From Beta vulgaris subsp. vulgaris (Eukaryota; Streptophyta; Magnoliopsida; Caryophyllales; Amaranthaceae), in assembly GCF_026745355.1 (NCBI RefSeq), contig NC_079209.1, forward strand, positions 31,034,944-31,098,943: a DNA stretch of 64,000 nucleotides. The letters run 5' to 3'. The first letter of the stretch is position 1; each line of letters starts with the position of its first letter. Positions 11,669 through 23,810 of this stretch are shown here, piece after piece. Position numbers and translations under genes: made by a program. Under the pieces are notes generated by a model, which did not search any database, was not told where the DNA came from, and saw only the letters and a list, made by a program, of their open reading frames with translations.

Positions 11669-12793
11669 TTAAACATAGAATTTACGAAGGTTGTCCGCGT
11701 TCCATGGTCGAGGAAGGGGATGGCCATTATGGTCCTCGAGGCGATAGGTGCCCGGACGGACGATCGAAGTTACACGATATGGTCCTTCCCAATTGGGCTG
11801 CAATTTTCCCAAGCTGGGTTGTCGCCCAGTGGACTCAAATTTCCGGACCACCCAGTCGTTGACCTGAAAAGGTTGCTGCTTGACTCGACGGTTGAACAAT
11901 CGGGTGATCTTCAGCTTATAAGAAATGGCCTTGAGGAGGGCCGTTCCTCGAGATTCCGGGAGGAGGTCGAGGTCAATATTCTTTTCTTCATCATTGATGT
12001 CTTGATCATAAAACGTGATCCGGGGCGATGGGATGCCTAACTCGAAAGGGAGGACTGCTTCGCTCCCGTATACCAAGTTGAAAGGGGAGTGACCTGTTGC
12101 TTCTCGAACAGTTGTCCTGGTAGACCACAAGATTCCTAGTAGGTCATCGATCCACGAGCCTTTTGCCCCCTCGAGCATCGTCTTGAGCCCTTTCAGGACC
12201 ACTTTGTTGGCTACTTCATCTTGTCCGTTGGTCTGAGGTCGACTAACAGCAGAAAACCTGGTTTCAATCCCAAACCTCGAACAGTAGTCGCGAGTGGGGC
12301 CACTATTGAATAGTCTGCCCTTGTCTGAGATCAATATTCGAGGGACCCCGAATTGGGTGATCAAGTGTTGCCAGATGAATTGTTGAACTTGCCTATCAGT
12401 GATGGAAGCCAGAGGCGCTGCCTCGACCCACTTGGTGAAGTAGTCGACATCAATCAGCAGGAACCTCCGCTGTCCTGATGCTGGGGGGAAAGGGCCTAGG
12501 AGGTCCATTCCCCACATATCGAAAGGTAGGGGGGCTTGGATAGTGGTCAGGGTGCTTGCAGCTTGGTGGGGAAAGTTGGCATGCATCTGGCACTCTTTGC
12601 ATTTTCGAACCATAGCCGAGGCATCTTCCCTCATAGTGGGCCAGTAATACCCCGCTCGAAGTGCTTTGGCAACAATGGTCCGTGCCCCTTGGTGACTCCC
12701 ACACGACCCTCGGTGGGTTTCTCGAAGGACATAGTCCCCTTCCTGGGGAGTAAGGCAATGGAGGAGGGGGTGAGTAAATGATTTTTTATACAA
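11669..12793 (-). pseudogene. Tat-1 integrase
   Basis: Integrase in one open frame of about 374 codons. Order: HHCC zinc finger (ETHRG-x-CGSH ... KCKECQ, about residues 25-70), then the DDE core. The first Asp is in WGMDLLGPF, the second in ILISDKGRLF (DNG is usual, so DKG is a variant), and Glu is in NGQDEVANK. The C-terminal domain has NWEGPYRV and ends WNADNLRKFYV. It is in the same frame as the upstream RNase H domain but separated by one TGA at about 12872-12874. The first Met (12793) is therefore only an internal codon of pol. The catalytic triad looks intact; the domain is called a pseudogene because pol is broken. Confidence 0.9.
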
Positions 12794-12874
12794 TTGTCCT
12801 TCATGATAGGCGGAGCAACGTGCCTGCCTTCGAACTCGTTCTGCCTCGAGTTCCCTTTCTGGAAGGATACCATC

Positions 12875-13681
12875 TCAAATGAAGGTTATGGTTTTGTCCA
12901 TCCAAGTGGGGCTTCTGTCGAGAGTGGTTATTTCCCTGTTAATGCTAGGCGCCCGCAAGACTTCCCACATTATAGGTTGAGGCGAGAGATCTTCTGCGGA
13001 GCTGGCCAGTCTTGACAAGGCGTCAGCTTGCTGATTTTCTGATCGGGGGATGTGAGTTATGGAAAAGAGAGAGAGGCTGGTGATTTCTTCTTTTACATTC
13101 CTTAGGTACATCCGCATGCTGTCCTCCTTGGCCTCGAACTCCCCTGTTACTTGTCCTACGCTTAATTGGGAATCGGAGTGGGCTTTGCGCTCTCGAGCGC
13201 CGGCTGCCTTGCATAATTGAATGCCCAAGAGCAGCGCCTCATATTTGGCTTCGTTATTCGAGGCAACAAAGTCGAACTTAACTGCATACTCAGTTCTGTT
13301 GGCTTGTGGATCGAGAATCAGGAGTCCAGCGCCACATCCTATTTTTGAAGACGAGCCGTCGACGAAGAGATTCCAGGGGCCTTTTTCGAGGTCCTCCGGC
13401 CGAGAGGTGCACTCTGCTATGAAATCAGCGAGGGCTTGAGCTTTTATGGCGCGCCGAGGCTCGAACTCTATACCGAAGTCGGATAACTGGTTGGCCCAGT
13501 CCGTAACCCTGCTCGACTGATTTTTTCCTTCTATTACCTTTCGTAGGGGCTGGCTTGTGAGAACTTTGACAGGGTGAGCCTGGAAGTAAGGCTTAAGCTT
13601 CCGTGTCGCCAAGACTAAGGCGAAGATCATCTTCTCGATTGGGGGGTACTTGGATTTTGCGCCTCGGAAGGCGTGGCTCAC
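12875..13681 (-). pseudogene. Tat-1 RNase H end and second, archaeal-type RNase H
   Basis: The first about 90 residues finish the retroviral-type RNase H (KYPPIEKM ... LTSQPLRKV ... ALADFIAEC). The second RNase H follows, with acidic residues in LFVDGSS, EAKYEAL, HSDSQL and NQQADALSRLAS. Two RNase H domains in tandem are the hallmark of the Tat lineage. The frame differs from the RT frame by one step near 13700-13712, in an A-rich stretch, so translation would need a frameshift there. It ends at a TGA directly before the integrase frame. Confidence 0.9.
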
Positions 13682-14910
13682 AAAATATACTGGATGTTGA
13701 TTTTCTCTCGCTCAGCCACGAGAACTGCGCTGATGGCATGCTCAGATACTGTGAGGTACACGAAGAGTGTTTCTCCTGGTAAAGGTGAAACCAATTTGGG
13801 AAGACTTGCTAGGTGGTTTTTAAGTTGCTGGAATGCTTCTTCTGCTGAGGTATCCCATTCGAATGTTGATTGCTTTAAAGCTCGGAAAAATTGGAGGCTT
13901 TTGTCTGCCGATCGAGAGAGAAAACGCCCCAAGGCCGCCATGCAGCCGGTTAGGCGATGGACTTCTTTGACAGTTTGGGGGCTCTTCATCTTAATAATTG
14001 CCTGTATCTTGTCGGGATTAGCTTCGATCCCTCTTTCGTCGACAAGGAAGCCTAGGAACTTCCCCCCTTTCACACTGAAGACACACTTCTTCGGGTTCAA
14101 CTTCATGTTGTTGGCGCGAAGGGTGGAGAGAGTCTCTCTCAAGTCAGAGACATGATCTTCCTCTTTTCTGCTTTTGACGATCATGTCGTCAACATAGTCC
14201 TCGACATTTCGTCCGATCTGTTTTTCAAACATCTTATTTACAAAGCGTTGATAGGTGGCCCCGGCATTCTTGAGACCGAAAGGCATCACCCTATAGCAAT
14301 ACACTCCTAAACTTGTGGTGAAGGCAGTATGGACCTGATCCTCAGCAGCCATCAGGATCTGATGATACCCCGCGTTGGCGTCCATGAAGCTCAATAAGGC
14401 ATGGCCGGCTGTTGAGTCAACCAACCTGTCGATCTTCGTTAGGGGGAAGTCATCTTTTGGACAGGCCTTGTTCAGGTCTGTGAAATCGACGCACATCCTC
14501 CAAGCTCCGGTTGGTTTTCGAACCAGGACCACGTTAGCTAGCCACTTGGTATACTGGCATTCTCGAATGAAGCCGGTGGCCAGTAACTTCTGCACTTCTT
14601 CGGAGGCCGCTACGCTCCTCTCGGCTCCCTGGTGCCTTAACTTCTTTTTGATTGGCTTATAGCCTTCTCGAATGTTGAGCCGATGGACCATAAGCCCAGG
14701 ATTGATTCCGGGCATTTCGTCAACAGTATAGGCGAAGACATCTTGGAATTCTTTGATGACCTCGAGGATTTGGGCCTTAACCTCCTCTGGGACCTGCTTG
14801 CCTATCCGGACCGTGCGACTACGCTCGCTGTCAATACATACTTCTTCGTCTCGATCCGCCGGTTGAGGTCTCTCATACCGCTTTGGGTTATCTGCCAAGT
14901 AGAGCCCCAT
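13678..14910 (-). pseudogene. Tat-1 reverse transcriptase and start of RNase H
   Basis: A 410-codon open frame. RT fingers and palm are at about residues 85-260: WRMCVDFTDLNKACPKD, then LLSFMDANAGYHQI, MPFGLKNAGATYQRF, and the active site EDYVDDMIVKS. The thumb and connection follow (GKFLGFLVDERGIEANPDKI, LTGCMAALGRF). The catalytic YVDD is intact. The frame is shifted relative to gag-protease upstream (change between about 14950 and 14995) and to RNase H downstream. The Met at 14910 is not a true start. Confidence 0.92.
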
Positions 14911-15280
14911 GACATGGAGGGCTCCTCTGGCTCGGGGAATTTTCTTTTGTGGGAGATCTCCTCCCCTGACTTTTTAGACCTTTGACGTAACATTCCCGGG
15001 CAGACTTTTGGTCACCGAACAGTCTAGCGACCTTTCCGTCGTCCCCCTCGAATTACAGGAGCAATTGGTATGTCGAGATGGTTGCTTTCACCTTGTTGAG
15101 ATTGGGTCGCCCTATAATCACGTTGTAGGGGAGGCTGGTATCGACCACTAGATAGTCGATGATGACATTCCGTCCTGCCCCCTTCTCTCCCATACGTGTA
15201 GGCAGCTTGACCGAGCCAAGGGGATGAACTGATTGCCCCCCAAATCCTACTAGCGGTTGGTCGATAGGAATGAGATCTTT
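14911..15280 (-). pseudogene. Tat-1 protease C-terminal half
   Basis: It continues the gag-protease frame after a TAA. Readable blocks include PLVGFGGQSVHPLGSVKLP, then DYLVVDTSLPYNVIIGRPNL, typical of the plant Ty3/gypsy protease flap and end. A second in-frame stop lies near 15055. The frame to RT then changes. Confidence 0.75.
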
Positions 15281-17344
15281 TTATTCATACTTCAATTTTC
15301 GTAAGCATTCCATAGTGATAATATCCGCAGAGCTCACACTATAAATCGGAACTCGACCTACCCGGAGATTGGCGATCTTCATTTCGACGACCAGGGGGTC
15401 ATCGTGCGGGGTTTGTATAGGTCGATGGCTGTATTTGAAAGTCATAGTTGGACATATAGCGGAGGAGGTCGCATCACTCCCATGTTTCATAGCGTAGAGG
15501 TGCTTCTTGCGGGAGCGGCTGGTTAAGCCGCCCGAGGCGAACCCTCCTGCGATGACATTAACGTACCCCGCAGTCTCGTCACTTCGAGCCTGCTTCTCCT
15601 GGCGGGGTTTAGCTTTCTTTTCTTTTGGATCCTTCAAGTATCTGTTCAATTTCCACTCATCGGCCAGCTTGTCGAGTGCTCTCTTCAATTCTCGACATTC
15701 ACGTGTGTTGTGACCACAATCGTGGTGGAACTCGCACTAGAGCCTCTTATCTCGCTTGCTGGCTGACGTTCGAATGGGGTCGGGCTTTGGCAGAGGGTAC
15801 TTCCCCTTGATATCCAAGTAGATCTCTCTTTGATTCAAGTTGTATCGTGGGTCATTCCAGTGATTTTCTAATCGAGGCTTTTTGTCCTTTTCCTTCTGAG
15901 GGACATCTCTAAGGTTATCCGCTCGAGAGGTGTACTCGTGCTTTCTCTTTCCGGAGTTAGGTTCTTCGTGTGTTTTAATGTCGGAGGCCTGATTGAACTT
16001 TTGAGCTAGGTTCATGGCTTCGGAGAAGGACGAGGCTTCACTCTCTACGAGCTTTAGTTTGAACCTACTCGAGGGGTATAACCCAGACATGAGCGCGGTG
16101 AATGTACCGCTCTCTTGTAGATCGGAGACTTTGAGTGACTCTTCATTGAATCTCTTGATGTATTCGGCTAGGTCTTCTTCTCTTCGCTGTCTGATCGACA
16201 TGAGGTGGATACTGGTCTTTCGATGTCTTCTTCCTGTGATAAAATTCTGCTTGAAGGCGGCCTTGAGGGCAGTGAAACTCGATATACTCCCGGAAGGAAG
16301 CTCGGTGAACCAGGTTAAGGCCAAGCCCTTTAGAGTAGTTGGGAAGAACTTGCACCAGGCTGCCTCACTGCTGGTCTGGACGCTCATTTGCGCTTTGAAG
16401 GCGGCAAGATGGTCGATAGGATTGGTGATCCCATCATAGTGATCGATAGGGGGAACCTTAACTTTTCGAGGGGTAAGAACCCTCATGATGTTTTCATCGA
16501 AGGGCGTGGAGAACCCTAAGTTCCCCATCTGTACTTCGGATTCTTGACTCGACTCGGAGCTTGAGGCCCGTTGTCGATGTCCCCAGCGATGCTGAGGCTC
16601 CTTCTCCCTTCAAGGATCCCGCTGATCTTGGGGCTCTCTTTCTCGGAGATCTTTCTGTCGAGGCTCCCTCTCTCGAGGTTCCCTTTCAAGAGGCTCTCCT
16701 CCTCGAGGTTCCCTCTATTCCCGGTTAGGGTTGGGGGGAGTACTTCTTGCTCTTAATTGTGCCCGCTTTTCGTTCAGGACTTCTCGGGCATCACGGTTAC
16801 CGTGCCTCAGGTAACGTTCATTGATCACATGACGTGCGTCCCCCTGCCTGGGGGCAGCCTGAGTGGCCCGTCGAAGCGCACGTGGTGAGTTCGGGGGATC
16901 GAGGACTATGACCTGGGTTTCCACTCGACCATGGTCGAGCACAAGTCGAGGCACGGGAGGCGGAGGAGGTATGTTCGAGGTACCTTCTCCTCCTGCCTGG
17001 AAATTCAGCATTAGGGCCCGGAGGCCACGCTCGAAGTTGTCACTGAGGCGATCGGCCAGTTGTTGAAGATCTTGCTAAGTGATAGGGTTAGGACTGGTCT
17101 GCTCGAGCCGCGGGGGGCCCGCTGGGGTTGGAGCTGTCCTAACTCTAAACGCCTCAAGGTTGACGGCGCTTGCTGCCTCTCGAGGGTTAACCTCCTCGAG
17201 GATGTGTTGGTTGCGGGCCGAGAGAATAGGAGCATGTCGGGGGTTACCCGCTATCTCGTCGGCCACCTCGGGAGACGGCGCTCTGGAGTGATTAGAGGGG
17301 ACGGGAGCCCTCTGTCTCCTTTGGTCTCTTCTGGTGACGGCCAT
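15281..17344 (-). pseudogene. Tat-1 gag and protease N-terminal half
   Basis: One frame from Met at 17344 (MAVTRRDQRRQ), broken by stops near 17072, 16712, 16529 and 15734. The retrotransposon gag domain lies at about 16460-15950 (NPIDHLAAFKAQM, then GLALTWFTELP, then YIKRFNEESL). A CCHC-like knuckle spans about 15690-15733 (CEFHHDCGHNTREC). The protease region begins HDDPLVVEMKIANL, but the catalytic DTG is replaced: the residues between RVPI and SSADI are YSV. The protease would be dead even without the stops. The start is chosen because it lies 17 bases inside the PBS and opens the only long frame. Confidence 0.85.
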
Positions 17345-17360
17345 AGCTTTTAGTTCGAGT

Positions 17361-17378
17361 CCCCATAGACGGCGCCAA
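17361..17378 (-). other. Tat-1 primer binding site
   Basis: The minus strand reads TTGGCGCCGTCTATGGGG, two bases inside the LTR end. Its TGGCGCCGT start matches the tRNA-Asp-type PBS common in plant Tat/Athila elements. Confidence 0.8.
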
Positions 17379-17380
17379 CC

Positions 17381-17760
17381 TGTTTCGGGTAAAAACTTGT
17401 ATTAGGTGGGATGGATCGAGATCGGGATTATGAATGGCCGGATACTCGGAGACGATTAGGAGACCTGCACAAGACAAGAGTTAGACTACCCCGGGGGTGG
17501 ATCCGGGATCGCCCCTCCGACGATCAAGTCAGTTGAAGTGAATTAATTGCGATTTGTGAAGTGGATTGTCTAGGATTTCTTACCTTAATAAATGGGGATA
17601 TGTCCGCTATTTATAGGCGGTGAAATGTGTGAAGGTGGTCCCTGCCATGTAGGCACGGAATTTAAGGCAAGTGGGTCCCACTAGGGAACTTCCATGCTGG
17701 CAGGAGGCCTTTAGGCCTTGGACTAGGCAATGGCCCCTCAGGCAAAATCGGGCCCAAACA
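17381..17760 (-). repeat. Tat-1 5' LTR with TATA box
   Basis: 380 bp. On the minus strand a TATAAATA box lies at 17608-17615. It is followed by the PBS on the gag side. 16 of 380 positions differ from the 3' LTR. Confidence 0.95.
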
Positions 17761-19200
17761 GATTCCCTTATCCTTTTAATGTTCATACTTCAAAAGAAGA
17801 CCTTAAAAGCTATAAATCAACTCTTCTCAAATTCTGGTGGAGCTCTTCATTATATTCAAAACTAATTTATTGGAGAAAAAGAATGTTATTTGAACATCAC
17901 AAGGAAGAAGGATGATTGGGATTTAAGAATCTGGAGTTCAGTGATAAAGCACTTCTTATCCAGCAAGTAGTGGAGAATTTACAATGTTAAGTCCTCTTTG
18001 ATCAACGAAATTTATTTGGCAAAGTACAAGCTAGACCCTCTTACAACCAGACATTAAAGGTTCATACCCTTCCAATTCTTGATACGCTTACAGAAGCATG
18101 TGTAGAGCTACTTTTGAAATCAACTCATTTTTGAGAAAAGGATGGAAATGGGAAAAACACTTCTACTAATCCTAATTGGTGGGTTGGAAGCAGGAAGCTC
18201 AACATCTCCAACAATGTGGCTAACAAGACTCCAAAATTTTTGACCTCATCACTAATAGCCAATGGAATGCTTCAATTATATGGAGAAACTTCAAAGAAGA
18301 CTCGAGAAATATCCTAACAACACATCTCTCCTACCATAATACAAAAGATTCTTTTGAATAGAGTCTTAGACAAAAAAGGTTGTTATTCTACAAAGTCAGG
18401 TTACTTAGCTTTCCAATAGCTGAATGATAATCTGCACTTGACAAAAGCTGAAATCTGAAAAACCCTTTGGAAGCTCAACATTTTCCCAAAATGGAAGCTC
18501 TTCATTTGGAAAATCATCAATAATGCCATCTCAGTGGCATGCAACCCAAGAAAAAGAAATATCCAGGTTGACATCAAGTGTAACTGTGCAACTCTGCTAC
18601 TAAAACCTTGGAGCATCTCTTTAGAGATCATAATTTCTTCGTCATGATTTGGTTAACTACCCTGGGTATCCAACCAATCATAAGAAACATTACACCAATT
18701 GGGATTTAATAAAAAACTTTCTTAATCTTTCATGCAGAAGGAAGACTCAGACAATCAATCTTCTCTCAATGATGAAGACCCCTTCATTAGCACACTTCTG
18801 GTTACATAGAATTGAAATAGTGTTTGTCGCTACCATGAGAGTCATGAATATTTTTGAAGAGATGAATGTCACATTGATAGAGTTTAGAAAGAGGAATGAC
18901 AAGATCTCCCAATTCGGGAACTCCAAAATCAATCTTGTACTTGGAGTAAAGGTACTATTACAACAAACATGATCACTTGTGTGCAAGTAGATGGCTGCAA
19001 TAACATGCGTGGAATAAGGGAATAACAACGAAGAAGCAATTAAAGTCTTTGCTCAAACCCCAATTCAAACTGAAGCTCTCGCAATTCATCACTGCAAAAA
19101 ATTTTGGGCTCAAAGAACAAGAACGATAGCCTCCAAAACGAATTGTAAGGAGGTGATCATCGTGCTAAAAGACAGAAGGAAAGTAGTAAAAGAAATAATG
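17761..19200 (+). pseudogene. LINE-1 continuation: RT thumb, zinc region and RNase H start
   Basis: It resumes the L1 frame after Tat-1. Readable blocks: LKFWWSSS ... KLIYWRKRMLFEHHKEEGG (frame changes included), then a degraded WWVGSRKLNI block, a region like the L1 zf-RVT domain at about 18460-18650 (KLNIFPKWKLFIWK in a shifted frame), and an RNase H-like start VQVDGCNNMRGI near 18985. Many stops are present. Interrupted at 19201 by a MITE. Confidence 0.75.
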
Positions 19201-19203
19201 CTA

Positions 19204-19616
19204 TGTTTTGGAATGAGCATTTCATTTCTAAATATGAAATTGGGCCAAATGACATGTTTGAGAAATCCAGGAATTTAGAATTGAAATTGACCCAATTCCA
19301 ACCAAATTCCAACCTTTATAATAATAACCCAATTTTAAGAATTCTGAAATTCCATGTGCAAGGGTGTATTTGCAAATTCTAAACCCTAACTATTTTCTGC
19401 TCTCCTCTTCAAATGTTCAACAAATTCCTAACTTCCTCTCTCCTCAATTATAAGCCCTAGTTTTCTCTCCTCCATTAACTAATTTCTTAACTTTCTTTTC
19501 CTAAATTTGAAATTCTTAAATTTACCAAACAATGAATTTGATTTTAGATTCCATGATTTGAGAATACAAATTTCAAATGAATCATTTTAAATAAAATGCT
19601 CATTTCCAAACACTAC
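19204..19616. mobile_element. MITE in LINE-1 RNase H region
   Basis: About 413 bp with inverted ends: left ctatgttttggaatgagcat, right (reversed) gtagtgtttggaaatgagca. LINE sequence flanks it, and CTA occurs on both sides (19201-19203 and 19617-19619), a possible 3-bp target duplication. The TGTTTGG-type end and 3-bp duplication fit a Tourist/PIF-Harbinger MITE, though the duplication is not the usual TWA. Confidence 0.65.
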
Positions 19617-19790
19617 CTAAAGAATCTTATAGATGATATTCATCAACAAGCCATTAGTATGGAGTTCAAGAGTTGTGTTCATGTTAAAAGAAATGAGGTT
19701 TCTAAAGCTCATGCTCTTGCTAATAAAGAAAGAAAAGAGTAATAGAGACTTGTATTATTCCTCATTGTCAAAAATAACAAAAACAAAAAA
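19617..19790 (+). pseudogene. LINE-1 3' end
   Basis: The RNase H C-terminus is readable (LKNLIDDIHQQAISMEF, then EVSKAHALANK), followed by tandem stops and a short 3' tail ending in an A-rich run near 19770-19790. Confidence 0.65.
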
Positions 19791-19958
19791 GACGTAGCAT
19801 TTTCGTCTCATAAGAATATAGGATTGCATAGTATCAATCTGAAATACAAAAAGAAAAAGGCATGATCCGTGATCTACAGTGCTCTAATGTTCAATTTTGG
19901 AACTTCAAGACGTTTAACAATACACTGCTTCTATTCAAATGTTGAAAGATAAATAAAA

Positions 19959-19997
<39 letters not shown>

Positions 19998-20549
19998 TTT
20001 CAATAACTTGGCTACGCGGGTTAACAGCAATCTAGAAAGAACGTACATGTTTCGGTGATTTACAGATGACAAACAATATGTACAGGGGAAATGCATGTGA
20101 CACCAGAACCGTATAAACTTTTCTAGATAAACACCTATCTCGAGCCAAACAGACTCCAATTCATCCAGATTCGAGCCATACCACGTTCCAAAAGAGCAAA
20201 AGCTCTCTGGCAATGTTGTTACAGTCCTTGGGCTTCACCCCAAAGAATTTTGGTCAAGCTAGAACACTCCTTATCAGCTCCCATAGACCCTTATGACCCA
20301 CCAATAAAATATCGATCCTTTGCCTGTCGAACCCATGGCAAAATGACATGAAAAGCTTGCACGCTAAGTCCGTGCACACTGAAGCTGAATGAACAAAATG
20401 TTACAGCTCTTGGACCAGAGGTGGCACAAATTTTGAGCTCACCAATCTGGCACAAACGATCTGGAGGCACCCTTCCTAAAAGAAACCTTCATGGACAATA
20501 TGATTTATACAAACAAGGAGATGAAAGATGTGGTATCTTTTACCATGAA
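19791..20549 (-). other. probable 3' UTR and downstream region of the AGD14-like gene
   Basis: It lies 3' of the minus-strand stop codon at 20550. No coding frame was supported. It includes an uninterrupted run of 34 A at 19962-19995, which on the minus strand is poly(T). This could be the tail of an inserted retroposon (plus strand) rather than part of the gene. Confidence 0.4.
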
Positions 20550-20604
20550 TTATGCAAATGGGTTTCCCCCAACAGAAGCAACAGGTCCATGTGTTGGAAC
20601 ATTC
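20550..20604 (-). CDS. AGD14: AGD14-like last exon
   Basis: 55 nt with acceptor TACTGCAG. It reads [17 protein letters not shown] then TAA. The GGNPF[AG] ending is typical of AGD14 proteins. It needs two bases from the preceding exon. Confidence 0.7.
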
Positions 20605-23600
20605 CTGCAGTACAATAAAAACATTTTTATTGCATGAGAGTTCATTACATACACATCTAACACTTGAGGTTATAGTACCAAACAGTCTTCTAAAAGGAAG
20701 TTCATTTTATCATCAAGAAACCAAACTGGATTATTTGATAATGTCACCTTCAGTTCAAAGTATCTGCATCCCCACTCCAGTGAAACCAGGAACGTGGGAC
20801 GTACGGCCGAATCGCGTCCTGAGTCGTTCGTACCGAATCGCAGAACAAACGCGACCCAAATCGCGCGTCTCAGTATGGTGGTCATGGCGTTTCCTTTTTC
20901 TTCTTCAAGTGTTCATAATTTTGAATGTGCTTAATTTTGATTTTTGTTATGTTTTTCGAATTTTCAGATTCAAGTTGAAGGTATCCCCGTATTATACGAA
21001 TGATGATGGAAAGCTGAAAGGTTGAAGATGATGCACAGTGTAATATGAGACAAAAGTACAAACACAACTTGAGAAGCTTTATTGGGGGCCCATCATTTAT
21101 TTTTTACTGTTTATCTTTCTTTTTTTTTTTTTTTTGAAAAGGTGTGTGGTTGCATTGGGAACTAGCAAGGTTGCAAGTTGCAACTAATATTGAATTTTTT
21201 AGCAGTATTAGTTTTACGAGTTAGTAATCATTGGGAACTAGCTATGGAGGTTTTTCTTGTTTTTTCTTTTATCTAATCATATTTTGAGAAATGGATTAAT
21301 GGTAATTAATATTTTAATTTTAAATACATTTTTAGTTCTGTTTTTTCAGTTTTTTAAAAAAATATATATACTTCCTCAATTTCTTAATAAGTGCAACATA
21401 GAGAAAGTGGGGATACCAAGGAATGTAGAGAGAGAAAGTTGGGTCCACAATAAAGTAGAGTAATTCAAGTGATGAAACACAAAAGTTGTGGTCCCCTCTT
21501 GCTTTTTGGTGGCATATTTGTGATAATATTAAACTTTTTTTACCATTTTGAGCTTGGTTGCACTTATTGTGACTATTCCAAATAAGGAAAGTGTTGCACT
21601 TAATAAGAAACGGAGGTAGTATATATTAAACTAAACATCAAACGTTCCCAATTCACTCAAGGTAGCGTTTTCCGTTTCCGTTTCCGTCCCGCATTTCGTA
21701 TCGAATTTCGTTCCTTGTATCACTCTTCTGTGGGACTACTATTAATGGTGGATGTAACTGATATACTGTTATGAAATGGCCTGGTGGGAGGGGAAAATTA
21801 GTAATACCATTATAAGTTATATTAGACCTTGCTTGTAAGAGAAGATGTCAGAAGTCAGTCAGAGGAACAAAAGGGGATAGGACAATAATTGGTATAAATG
21901 CGGAATAGAGAGAAATATTAGAAAATATTTTGCGAGGTTTAAATTCATTTGTCTTTCCTTCAGGAAAGATTCAAGCCTCTCAAATACTTCTGATTTCTAA
22001 ATTTTCCATTCTATCAAGTCTTAATCTTATTCTCTTCATCCACACATCGGTATGTCAATTCATAGCAGATGCCAGATGGTACCACAGCAGTGCAGTTCTT
22101 AGGGAACCAAGCGCAAATGGGATTCAAGCATCAGGGAGCCAAGAATGTGTTCCAGGTGTACTACTGGAGTTTAAACAAACACTGGAGGACATATAAAAGT
22201 AGAATTCTGAGTAGCTGGACTGAATAATTGGCAAAGCCTCGTCTCATATCAAACAAACTTCCTCGGCTCTTTTTTTACTTGCAATGTTGGATGTTGGCAC
22301 AAGAAAGTAGGCGAGGAGAGAATTGGAGAGAGAAAAAAAAAGGGACCCCATGTGCTAGGAGAGAGAAAGACATAATATATTGCCAAAAAAGGATATTGTT
22401 CAAGTAGTATCCATTTCCCTAAATGGGAAATGGTGAAAGTAAAAAAAAACGGTGGAAGTAATAAACAAGATACAAGCGAAGCACAGGACAGGACAGAAGC
22501 ATATCCAAGACGATGATAAGATCCAAATCACCACCACACAAAACGGAACCATCATGGTAATAACCAAGTATGGAGATAATTATTAAAGGCTCGAGGCGCA
22601 AGGCGTAAGCAAGGCGCACCATCATGCAATGAAGAACTTTAGGTCGTAGCTTTACAGGTAGTACTTAGTGGCTTTGAGACTAAGTTAGCTAGTTAGTTAG
22701 GTTAGAAACTGCATAAATAGAGAAAATTAGGGAAGGGAAAGTATGAATATACTGTTAAGAGTTTTTACTTGGTTTCTTGGTAGAGTTACAAGCCTCTTGA
22801 ATGCTTGAAGATTATCTTAGTTTATGTAATTTTTCCATCTAATCGAAGTTGATTTATCAGTCCTTAATCGTCAATGGATACTCTTCCTAAAACTGCAAGG
22901 TCTCATCTACGAAAGGCCCAAAAACTACCCCCTCATGCACACCTCAAAAAGTTTGAGGCCCTGACACCTACTAATTAATCTAATTATATATTAAAAAAGA
23001 TAAAACTCAGTACACAAACTACCAAATATCAACATTAAAAATAAGACCACGTATAACACTGCATCAATAAAAAGGGACAGAGGAAGAGAAAATTAGAATC
23101 CATTCCAAATATAATTTTTTCAGAAAAAGCATTAGATAAAATAACAAAAGGGGTAGGAAAACATAAATATACATAATACACTAGTGATAGCCTAGGGGAG
23201 TTAGTACCTTAATTTCCAATATGGGAAAGACTACTTTGTTATAATCCTTTTTAACCAATATGTAATCATATTTGGTTCAAAATTAAACCTTTTCTTTCTT
23301 GCGGAATCTTTTAAAATGATTACATTTTTGCGAAAAATGATTATCATGTATTATCTTCAAAATGGATTATATTTTCACTAGAATACATTTTTCATTTCAT
23401 TGTTATCCTATAAGTGTTCTCATCTGAACTTGATTTTATGTATATATATATATGTATATGTATATATATATGTACATATATATGTGTATATATATATGTA
23501 CATATATATATATATATATATAATATATTATATATATATATTTATATATATATTATATATATGTATATGTATATGTATATATATGTATATGTATATATAT

Positions 23601-23726
23601 GTATATATATGTATATATATGTATATGTATATATATGTATATGTATATGTATATATGTGTATATGTATATATATGTGTATATGTGTATATATATGTGTAT
23701 ATGTGTATATATATGTGTATATATAA

Positions 23727-23810
<84 letters not shown>

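Larger units (their letters stand above)
8601..17760 (-). mobile_element. Tat-1: Ty3/gypsy Tat-lineage LTR retrotransposon inserted in LINE-1
   Basis: A 9.16-kb element with gag-pol on the minus strand. The LTRs (8601-8980 and 17381-17760) are both 380 bp, begin TGTTTCGGGT and end GGCCCAAACA. A hand count gives 16 substitutions and no indels between them, about 4%. The flanks are GTTTC (8596-8600) and GATTC (17761-17765), a 5-bp target duplication with one mismatch. Order on the minus strand: LTR, PBS, gag, protease, RT-RNase H, second (archaeal-type) RNase H, integrase, antisense extra ORF, hairpin repeat array, PPT, LTR. The second RNase H and the RT motifs place it in the Tat lineage. gag-pol carries several stops and frame changes, so the copy is not autonomous. 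Confidence 0.95.

Noticed and set aside
20160..20480. Possible host exon on the minus strand (FVPPLVQEL-like reading)
   Set aside because: It lies downstream of the AGD14-like stop codon and is best seen as 3' untranslated or flanking sequence.
20670..21025. Frames around a CpG-rich patch at 20790-20870
   Set aside because: The patch looks like a repeat fragment; no family or ends could be fixed.
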